Below are positions 6,967-12,400 of a stretch of 12,400 nt of DNA, piece after piece; position 1 is the stretch's first letter; every line of letters begins with the position of its first letter. The notes under the pieces are model-generated. The model was not told the DNA's origin. It made no database searches and saw only the letters and a list, made by a program, of their open reading frames with translations. The position numbers were made by a program, and so were the translations under genes. This stretch comes from an uncultured Rubrivivax sp. GTDB lineage: Bacteria > Pseudomonadota > Gammaproteobacteria > Burkholderiales > Burkholderiaceae_C. The stretch lies in contig CALBTN010000169.1 in NCBI GenBank assembly GCA_937967345.1, positions 1 to 12,400 of the forward strand, written 5' to 3'.

Positions 6967-7764
6967 ATGCCTGGACTCGACGGACGGTTTGCACTGGTCA
7001 CCGGCGGCACATCCGGCATCGGCGCCGCGACGGTGCGCGAGCTGCTGGCCCACGGCGCGCGGGTCATGATCGCCGACATCGAGGATGCCGCCGGCGCGGC
7101 CATGGTCGACTCGCTGTGCAGCGCGCACGGTGCCGGCGCCGCGCGCTACGTGCACGCCGATGTCGCGTTGCAAGAGCACGTGGCGGCGATGGTCGCCGCC
7201 ACCGAGCAGGCCTACGGCCGGCTCGACGTCCTGGTCAACAACGCCGGCATCGGCAACTTCGGCGAAACGCCCGAGCTCGAGCCGCAGCAGTGGGACCGGG
7301 TGATCGGCGTCAACCTGACCTCGGTGTTCTACGCCTGCAAGTACGCGATCCCGCTGCTGCGCCGCCAGGGCTCAGGCGCGATCGTCAACATCGCGTCGAT
7401 CTCCGGCCTGGCCGGCGACTACGGCTTCACCGCCTATGCGGCGTCCAAGGGCGCGGTGGTCAACTACACCCGCGCGCTGGCGCTGGACCACGCGCGCGAT
7501 CGCATCCGCGTCAACGCGGTGTGCCCGGGCCTGATCGAAACGCCGCTGACCGCGCCCGCGCTGGACCTGCCGGTGTTGCGCCAGGCCTGGGCGGCCAGCG
7601 TACCGCTGAGCCGGCCCGGCCGGCCCGAGGAGATCGCGAAGGTGGTGCGCTTTCTCGCGTCCGACGACGCCAGCTACCTGACCGGCGCGATCATCCCGGT
7701 CGACGGCGGCCTGACCGCCTGGACCGGCCAGCCCGACACCGCCAGGCTGCTCGGCAGGGCCTGA
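6967..7764 (+). CDS. Short-chain dehydrogenase/reductase (classical SDR)
   Basis: NAD(P)-dependent oxidoreductase of 265 residues, standard for classical SDRs. The cofactor loop TGGTSGIG is at 12-19, and an aspartate at the end of the second strand (IAD, D37) indicates a preference for NAD over NADP. NNAG is at 91-94, with N115 (GVNLTS), S144 (NIAS), Y157 and K161 (YAASK) forming the catalytic tetrad, and the PG motif at 187-188 (CPGLIETP). It would oxidise an alcohol or reduce a ketone; the substrate is not readable. The ATG at 6967 gives the normal short N-terminus before the first strand. It has no clear ribosome binding site, and the same frame is open back to a TTG at 6910. It follows the epimerase-like gene after 99 bases and precedes the ThDP enzyme gene by 86 bases, so a shared pathway is likely. 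Confidence 0.93.
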   Translation: MPGLDGRFALVTGGTSGIGAATVRELLAHGARVMIADIEDAAGAAMVDSLCSAHGAGAARYVHADVALQEHVAAMVAATEQAYGRLDVLVNNAGIGNFGETPELEPQQWDRVIGVNLTSVFYACKYAIPLLRRQGSGAIVNIASISGLAGDYGFTAYAASKGAVVNYTRALALDHARDRIRVNAVCPGLIETPLTAPALDLPVLRQAWAASVPLSRPGRPEEIAKVVRFLASDDASYLTGAIIPVDGGLTAWTGQPDTARLLGRA

Positions 7765-7835
7765 TCGTTCGAAGCTGCGCGACCGAGGCCGACCGCAGCA
7801 CCGCCGTCGAGATTCCCGCCCGCGCCGATGTCGTG

Positions 7836-7842
7836 AAGGAGA
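7836..7842 (+). promoter_or_regulatory. Ribosome binding site of the ThDP enzyme
   Basis: AAGGAGA lies 8 bases before the GTG at 7851 and is the strongest ribosome binding site in the window. It fixes a GTG start inside a frame that stays open for about 1,590 bases further upstream. Confidence 0.85.
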
Positions 7843-7850
7843 ACACCCGC

Positions 7851-9590
7851 GTGACGAAGATCGAAACCCGCCCCGACGGCGGTGAACTGTTGGCGCGCAC
7901 GCTGAAGGCGGCCGGCGTGACCGAAGTCTTCGCGCTGCACGGCGGCCACCTGGAATCGTTCTGGCAAGGCTGCCTGCGCCACGGCCTGCGCCTGACCGAC
8001 TTCCGCCACGAAGCCTCGGCCGGCCACGCGGCCGACGGCTATGCGCGCACCACCGGGCGGCTCGGCGTGTGCGCGGTGACGTCGGGGCCGGGCTTCACCA
8101 ACGTCATCACCGCGATCACCAACGCCTTCCTCGACGGCGTGCCGGTGCTGTTCATCGTCGGCTCGCCGCCGCTGCGCGACGTCGAGACCAACCCGCTGCA
8201 AGGCGGCATCGACCAGGTGGCGATGGCGCTGCCCACCACCAAGTGGGCGCATCGCGTGATCCAGACCGAGCGCATCCCCGAGCTGACCGCGCAGGCGATC
8301 CGCACCTGCTTGAACGGCCGCCCGGGCCCGGTGCTGCTCGATGTCCCGATCGACGTCGCGCACATCCCGGTGGACGAAACCCGGGTGCACGCGGCCACCG
8401 GGCTGAACGTGCGCAGCGCGCCCGCGCCGGCGGCGCGCGACGTGGCCGCGATCATCGACATGCTGCGCAGCGCGCAGCGCCCGGCGATCTTCGTCGGCAA
8501 CGGCATCCGCTTCGCCGCCGCCGAGGCCGAGTTGCGCCGCTTCGCCGAGGCCTGCGGCATTCCGGTGTTTTGCGGCGGGCACGGCTACGGCGCCCTGCCC
8601 TACGACCATGCGCTGTGGGGCAAGGACCTTGCGCACCTCGGCGCGCTGGCGATGATGAACCAGCCGGGCCTGGACGCGCTGCTGGTGGTGGGCGCCCGGC
8701 TCGGGCTGTTCACGGGCGGGCGCAGCCAGGCCATCGTGCCGCAAGGCATCCCGATCGCGCAGGTGGACTTGCATCCGGCCGAACTGGGGCGGCTGCGCGA
8801 CGTCAAGGTCGCGGTGCTGGCCGACGCCCGCGAGACGTTTCGCGCGCTGGCCGATGCCGCGCAGCCGGTGGCGTGGCCCGACCGCTCGGCCTGGGCCGCT
8901 ACCGCCACCGGCCTGAAGTCGATGGCGGACACGATGTTCGGCCCGGCCCAGCCGCAGCAGTCGCCGGCCCATCCGTACCACGTGATGCGCGAGCTCACCG
9001 CGGCGCTGCCGCGCGATGCGATCTACGTGCTCGACGGCGGCGAGACCTCGGCCTGGAGCCACATGGTGGTGCAGGCGGACGAAAGCTGCCAGGTCATCGG
9101 CGCCGGCTATCACGGCGCGCTCGGCGTCGGCCCCGGCATGGCGGTGGGCGCGCAGATCGCCCACCCCGGCCGGCGCGTGGTGCACATCACCGGCGACGGC
9201 GCGCTGGGCTTCAACATCCAGGAGTTCGACACCCAGGTGCGCCATGGCCTGCCGGTGCTGACGGTGGTGTGCAACAACCAGCTGTGGGGCATGTCGGCGC
9301 ACGGCCAGGACCTGATCTACGGCCGCGCCCAGCGCACCATCACCGAGATCCCGGGCGCGTGTTATGCCGAGGTCGCCCGCGCCTTCGGCTGCCATGGCGA
9401 GCGGGTGCAGCGGCTGGCCGACCTGGGCCCTTGCTTGGCGCGCGCGCTGGCCGCCGGCAAGCCGGCCTGCATCGAGGTGATGACCGACCCCGAGGTGGTG
9501 CACCCAAGCATGCCGGCCTTGGTTGGCGTCGACAACCCCGGCCCCGGCGAGATCGTGATCCCCTACTACGACAACATCGTGCTGGGTTGA
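7851..9590 (+). CDS. Thiamine-diphosphate-dependent enzyme (acetolactate synthase / 2-hydroxyacyl-CoA lyase superfamily)
   Basis: Cytosolic carbon-carbon lyase, ligase or decarboxylase of 579 residues, normal for the three-domain ThDP family. The pyrimidine-binding domain (about 9-175) has the catalytic glutamate E54 in DFRHEASAGHAADGYAR and the conserved TSGPGFTN. The middle domain (about 195-340) contains PAIFVGNGIR (about 209-218). The C-terminal domain (about 380-560) carries the ThDP/magnesium motif from GDG (448-450) to NN (475-476), spaced by 24 residues. The start is GTG at 7851, fixed by AAGGAGA 8 bases upstream. It lies 4 bases before the dehydrogenase gene, indicating one transcript. 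Oxalyl-CoA decarboxylase, 2-hydroxyacyl-CoA lyase, acetolactate synthase and sulfoacetaldehyde acetyltransferase all belong to this superfamily. The nearby CoA-transferase makes a CoA-thioester substrate attractive, but the motifs alone do not choose. Confidence 0.92.
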   Translation: MTKIETRPDGGELLARTLKAAGVTEVFALHGGHLESFWQGCLRHGLRLTDFRHEASAGHAADGYARTTGRLGVCAVTSGPGFTNVITAITNAFLDGVPVLFIVGSPPLRDVETNPLQGGIDQVAMALPTTKWAHRVIQTERIPELTAQAIRTCLNGRPGPVLLDVPIDVAHIPVDETRVHAATGLNVRSAPAPAARDVAAIIDMLRSAQRPAIFVGNGIRFAAAEAELRRFAEACGIPVFCGGHGYGALPYDHALWGKDLAHLGALAMMNQPGLDALLVVGARLGLFTGGRSQAIVPQGIPIAQVDLHPAELGRLRDVKVAVLADARETFRALADAAQPVAWPDRSAWAATATGLKSMADTMFGPAQPQQSPAHPYHVMRELTAALPRDAIYVLDGGETSAWSHMVVQADESCQVIGAGYHGALGVGPGMAVGAQIAHPGRRVVHITGDGALGFNIQEFDTQVRHGLPVLTVVCNNQLWGMSAHGQDLIYGRAQRTITEIPGACYAEVARAFGCHGERVQRLADLGPCLARALAAGKPACIEVMTDPEVVHPSMPALVGVDNPGPGEIVIPYYDNIVLG

Positions 9591-9594
9591 GGCG

Positions 9595-10597
9595 ATGAAG
9601 CAGCTTCAGGTGTTCGACCGCGACGACGTGCGGCTGGTCGAGGTGGCGCCGCCCGCATGCGGCGCCGATGACGTGTTGGTCGAGGTCGCCGCCTGCGGCA
9701 TCTGCGGCAGCGACCTGGGCTACATCCACAGCGGCGGGCCGGCCGGTCCCGCCGATGGCGCTGGGGCACGAGTTCGCCGGGCGCATCAGCGCGGTCGGCA
9801 GCGCGGTCGACGCCTGGGCGGTGGGCCAGGCGGTGGTGGTGAACCCGCTGGCCAGCGCCAACCTGATCGGCAACGGCGGCCCCGACGGCGCCTTCGCGCG
9901 CACGGTGCGGGTGCGCGACGCCCAGGTGCCGGGCACCGTGTTCGCGCTGCCCGATGCGGTGGCGCTGGAACGCGGCGCGCTGGCCGAGCCGCTCGCGGTG
10001 GCGTTCAACGCGGTGCGCCAAGGTGGTGCCGGCGCGCACACCCGGGCCGTGGTGCTGGGCGCCGGCCCGATCGGCCTGGGATGCGTGATCGGCCTGAAGC
10101 GCGCCGGCGTGCAAGACGTGGTCGTGCTGGACCGGGCCGCCCAGCGCCGCGAGACGGCGCGCCGGCTCGGTGCCGACCTCGCCTGCACCGAGATGGACGA
10201 AGCCTTCTGGCAGACCCTGGCCGAGCGCCACGGCAGCGCACCGTTCTTCGGCATGGCGCTGGCGGCGACCGACTTGTTCATCGACTGCGCCGGCGCACCC
10301 GGGCTGGTCGAAGCCGTGGTGCAGCGCGCCGCGCCCGCTGCGCGGCTGATGCTAGTGGCGGTGCACCAGCAAGCGGCGGCGCTGGACCTGACGCTGGTGA
10401 TGGCCAAGCAGTTGCACTTGCAAGGCGTGCTGTCCTACGGCGACAGCTTTCCCGAGGCGATCGAGCACCTGGCGCGCCACGGCGATGCGATCGCACCCTA
10501 CGTGAGCCACCGCCTGCCGCTGTCACGGATCATGGAAGCGCTGGCGCTTGCGGCCGATCCGCAGCGCTCGGCCAAGGTGCTGGTGATTCCCGATTGA
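9595..10597 (+). pseudogene. Zinc-type medium-chain alcohol dehydrogenase, frameshifted
   Basis: NAD-dependent medium-chain dehydrogenase whose two halves lie in different frames. Frame one (from ATG 9595) gives a normal N-terminus up to CGICGSDLGYIHSGGPAGP, with catalytic zinc ligand C37. The next frame continues with PMALGHEFAGRISAVG (zinc ligand H58), AEPLAVAFNAV, the cofactor loop VLGAGPIGLG and an acidic residue in VVVLDRAAQRR typical of NAD use, and runs to the stop at 10595-10597. Removing one C from CCC at 9748-9750 joins them as GPPMALGHE and yields 333 residues, a normal length. The cause may be a real mutation or a sequencing error. Gene callers may instead report a fragment from the ATG at 9754. 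The usual structural-zinc loop with four cysteines is absent: VVVNPL is followed directly by a short glycine-rich loop. It starts 4 bases after the ThDP gene. The substrate may be an alcohol, polyol or hydroxy acid. Confidence 0.85.
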
Positions 10598-10605
10598 ACC
10601 GCAGC

Positions 10606-10610
10606 AAGGA
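10606..10610 (+). promoter_or_regulatory. Ribosome binding site of the CoA-transferase
   Basis: AAGGA lies 6 bases before the ATG at 10617 and only 3 before the in-frame GTG at 10614, so the ATG is the better start. Confidence 0.65.
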
Positions 10611-10616
10611 CAGGTG

Positions 10617-11819
10617 ATGAAGCTCAGCGGCAACGGCCCCTTCCACGGCGTTCGCGTCATCGAACTGGCCAACGCGCTGGCCGCGCCCGGCGCCAGCGCC
10701 TGCTTGGCCGACCAGGGCGCCGACGTGATCAAGATCGAGCCGCCGGGCGTGGGCGACATCCTGCGCCACATGGGCGCGTCGCGAAACGGCGTGTCCAGTC
10801 TGTTCCAGCACTACAACCGCGGCAAGCGTTCGCTGGCGCTGAACCTGAAGCACGCGGAAGGCCAGGCCATCGTGCGCGCATTGGCCGCCGGTGCCGACGT
10901 GCTGCTGCACAACTTTCGCCCCGGCGTGGCCGAACGGCTGGGCCTGGGCTACCCGGCGCTGCGCGAACTGCGGCCGCAGCTGATCTACGTCGCGATCAGC
11001 GGCTTCGGCCACGAAGGCCCCTATGCGCACAAGGCCGCCTGGGACAACGTGGTGCAGGCCTTCGCCGGGGTGGCCCATTCGCAGGCCGACGCCGAAACCG
11101 GCGAGCCCACGCCGTACCAGCAGATCTTCGCCGACAAGTTGACCGCGCTGAGCGCCGCACAGGCCATCGGCGCTGCGTTGTTCGCGCGCGAGCGCGGCGC
11201 CGGCGGGCAGGAGATCCGGCTGGCGATGGTCGACGCGGTGGCCGCCTTCGTCTGGCCCGATACCTGCGGCGGCGCGGCCTTTGTGCAGCGCGACGGCGTG
11301 GTCGAGGGCCAGTCGCTGGCCAAGGGCAACCGGCTGGTCAGGTTTCGCGATGGCTGGGCGCAGATCGCGCCCACCGACGATGCATCGTTCCTGGCCACCT
11401 GCCGCATCCTGGGCGAGCCGGTGGACGGCGATCCGCGTTTCGCCACCTACCCGGCGCGCAACCAGCACGCCGAAGACGTGCGCGCGCTGTTCGGCCGGCT
11501 CTACACGCGCACCCCAGACATGCCGCTGGACGCCACGCTCGCCGCGCTGGAGGCGGCGGACGTGCCCTGCGCCAAGGCGCTGCGGGTGGACGAGTTGCCC
11601 GGCCATCCGCAGTTCCAGGCCAACGGCCTGTTCAGCGTCACCGACCACCCCCGCGCCGGCCCGATGCTCGGCCCGCGCACTCCGGCGCGCTTCAGCGCGA
11701 CACCCGACGTGACCGGCCTGCGCGCTCCGGCGCTGGGCGAGCACAGCGAGCAGCTTCTCGCCGAGCTGGGCTGGGAAACTGCGGCGGCGGTGCTGCGCGA
11801 GCGCGGCGTGATCGGTTGA
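10617..11819 (+). CDS. Class III (CaiB/BaiF family) CoA-transferase
   Basis: Cytosolic enzyme of 400 residues, the normal length for family III CoA-transferases such as formyl-CoA transferase, CaiB and succinyl-CoA:acid transferases. It would move CoA between acyl-CoA and a free carboxylic acid. The N-terminus FHGVRVIELANALAAPGA (9-26), DQGADVIKIEPPGVGD (32-47), YNRGKRSLALNLK (66-78) and ADVLLHNFRPGVAERLGLGY (93-112) are the standard family blocks. D173 in IFADKLTALSAAQAIGAAL occupies the position of the catalytic aspartate (D169 in formyl-CoA transferase), and AMVDAVAAF (203-211) follows as usual. The C-terminus has the expected GHPQFQANGLF block (about 335-345) and ends with GEHSEQLLAELG. 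It starts 19 bases after the dehydrogenase gene. The pairing with a ThDP enzyme recalls oxalate or 2-hydroxyacid catabolism, but substrate specificity cannot be read. Confidence 0.94.
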   Translation: MKLSGNGPFHGVRVIELANALAAPGASACLADQGADVIKIEPPGVGDILRHMGASRNGVSSLFQHYNRGKRSLALNLKHAEGQAIVRALAAGADVLLHNFRPGVAERLGLGYPALRELRPQLIYVAISGFGHEGPYAHKAAWDNVVQAFAGVAHSQADAETGEPTPYQQIFADKLTALSAAQAIGAALFARERGAGGQEIRLAMVDAVAAFVWPDTCGGAAFVQRDGVVEGQSLAKGNRLVRFRDGWAQIAPTDDASFLATCRILGEPVDGDPRFATYPARNQHAEDVRALFGRLYTRTPDMPLDATLAALEAADVPCAKALRVDELPGHPQFQANGLFSVTDHPRAGPMLGPRTPARFSATPDVTGLRAPALGEHSEQLLAELGWETAAAVLRERGVIG

Positions 11820-11820
11820 T

Positions 11821-11836
11821 GCGCGCCGCGGCGCGC
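11821..11836. repeat. 16-base perfect palindrome after the CoA-transferase
   Basis: GCGCGCCGCGGCGCGC is identical to its reverse complement and begins two bases after the last base of the CoA-transferase stop codon. It could form a hairpin at the end of that gene. No T-run follows, so a standard terminator is not shown. It may mark a transcript boundary or be chance in GC-rich DNA. Confidence 0.45.
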
Positions 11837-11859
11837 GCCGTCCGAAAGCAACGATCGGC

Positions 11860-11864
11860 GAGGA
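11860..11864 (+). promoter_or_regulatory. Ribosome binding site of the right-edge hydrolase
   Basis: GAGGA lies 7 bases before the ATG at 11872 and supports that start. Confidence 0.65.
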
Positions 11865-11871
11865 TGTCCCG

Positions 11872-12400
11872 ATGAAGCTGGCCCATGCGATGGCACTCGT
11901 GTTCGCTGCCCTGGCCGCGATTGCCCAGGCCGCGCCGGCAGCCTATGAGCCCGAGCTGCCGGCACTGGAGCTGCCGGCACTGGAGCTGCCGCCGTTTGCG
12001 ACGCTGCCCGCTGCGTCCGCCATCAGCGCGACCACGGTCGGCGACATCACGTTCCCGACCCGCACCCCCTACGACTTCGACGTCCTGATCAGCCGCTACG
12101 CCAGCCTGCCCGAGCACCTTGGCATGGGCCGGCTGTACCTGCCGGCGGGCGCCAGCGCAGCCAAGCCGGCACCCGCGGCCGTCATCGTGCATGGCAGCGG
12201 CGGCCTCAGCCCGGGGCGCGAGAACGAATACGCCGCGCTGCTCGCGGCCAACGGCTATGCCGCGCTGGTCATCGACTACTACCGGCCGCGCGGCATCGTC
12301 GAGTCGACGCCGTATGTTGCCAAGACGCTCGGCGTCACCGAGTTCGATGCGGTGTCCGACGCCTACGCGGCGCTGCGCGTGCTCGCCTCGCACCCGGCGG
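11872..12400 (+). CDS. Exported dienelactone-hydrolase-like alpha/beta hydrolase (runs off right edge)
   Basis: N-terminal 176 residues of a probable serine hydrolase. Residues 1-20 form a Sec signal peptide with a likely cleavage site AQA-AP, so the protein should act in the periplasm or outside the cell. After a low-complexity linker of ELPAL repeats (28-41) comes the hydrolase domain. AAVIVHGSGG (102-111) holds the oxyanion-hole HGSGG, and AANGYAALVIDYYRPRG (125-141) is the usual dienelactone-hydrolase-type strand and loop. The nucleophile elbow and the acid and histidine of the catalytic triad would lie beyond the window. The ATG at 11872 has GAGGA 7 bases upstream. It follows the CoA-transferase on the same strand after 52 bases that include a palindrome, so it may be the next gene of the same operon or a separate unit. 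A carboxylesterase or lipase of related fold is the alternative. Confidence 0.85.
   Translation, partial: MKLAHAMALVFAALAAIAQAAPAAYEPELPALELPALELPPFATLPAASAISATTVGDITFPTRTPYDFDVLISRYASLPEHLGMGRLYLPAGASAAKPAPAAVIVHGSGGLSPGRENEYAALLAANGYAALVIDYYRPRGIVESTPYVAKTLGVTEFDAVSDAYAALRVLASHPA
11953..11991 (+). repeat. 15-base tandem repeat inside the hydrolase gene, 2.6 copies
   Basis: The unit GAGCTGCCGGCACTG occurs at 11953-11967 and 11968-11982, then nine bases of a third copy at 11983-11991, with no mismatches. It keeps the frame and encodes ELPAL units in the linker just after the signal peptide. Exact identity suggests recent slippage. Confidence 0.9.

Noticed and set aside
2788..7179. A 1,463-codon open frame on the minus strand, opposite the aminopeptidase, fructokinase, epimerase-like and dehydrogenase genes
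   Set aside because: Its translation is a low-complexity mix rich in Arg, Ala, Gln, Val and His with no recognisable motif. Plus-strand genes with full conserved motifs cover it. Such frames arise when GC-rich codon bias removes stops from the opposite strand.
6261..7850. An apparent in-frame N-terminal extension of the ThDP enzyme of about 530 codons
   Set aside because: It overlaps two clear genes in another frame, has no domain sense, and the strong AAGGAGA before GTG 7851 marks the true start.
7674..9503. A 609-codon open frame on the minus strand opposite the ThDP enzyme
   Set aside because: Same low-complexity antisense pattern. The plus-strand gene has intact catalytic motifs and a strong ribosome binding site.
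9740..9760. Programmed +1 frameshifting in the dehydrogenase
   Set aside because: CCC can permit +1 slippage by proline tRNA, but there is no stop codon in the next position and no evident stimulatory site. A simple inserted base explains the data better.
7851..11819. A plain oxalate-degradation operon (oxalyl-CoA decarboxylase plus formyl-CoA transferase)
   Set aside because: The family pairing fits, but the enzyme motifs do not specifically support oxalyl-CoA, and the accompanying dehydrogenases have no role in that pathway. Kept only as one possibility.

Overview
The window is very GC-rich, densely coded DNA with codons strongly biased to G or C in the third position. It contains no stretch of 300 bases without a gene. 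Composition and gene content suggest a betaproteobacterium of the order Burkholderiales. This is an inference from GC content and protein style; there is no rRNA or other marker gene to prove it. I saw no tRNA, rRNA, CRISPR array, insertion sequence or phage gene.

Left part, minus strand (1-2661), reading right to left: a class V PLP-dependent aminotransferase, then a tight three-gene signalling operon. The operon encodes an exported PepSY-domain protein, an OmpR-family response regulator that overlaps it by 4 bases, and the N-terminal part of a membrane sensor histidine kinase that runs off the left edge.

Middle, plus strand (2827-5661): after a 165-base divergent intergenic region with a plausible -10 box comes a large M24 metallo-aminopeptidase (aminopeptidase P type). 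It is followed by a ROK-family sugar kinase that closely resembles fructokinase Mak.

Right part, plus strand (5758-12400): a co-directional series with gaps of 4-99 bases. In order: an atypical NAD-binding epimerase-like protein, a classical short-chain dehydrogenase, a thiamine-diphosphate enzyme of the acetolactate synthase / 2-hydroxyacyl-CoA lyase superfamily, a zinc-type medium-chain dehydrogenase broken by an apparent one-base insertion, a class III (CaiB/BaiF) CoA-transferase, and the start of an exported dienelactone-hydrolase-like alpha/beta hydrolase that runs off the right edge.

The right-hand series looks like a catabolic operon. A CoA-transferase could activate a carboxylic acid, the ThDP enzyme could cleave or decarboxylate it, and the dehydrogenases could oxidise or reduce the products. 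The substrate cannot be read from the sequence. This combination is the most plausible lead for an undescribed pathway here. The frameshift in the dehydrogenase and the non-canonical active site of the epimerase-like protein are the most concrete oddities.
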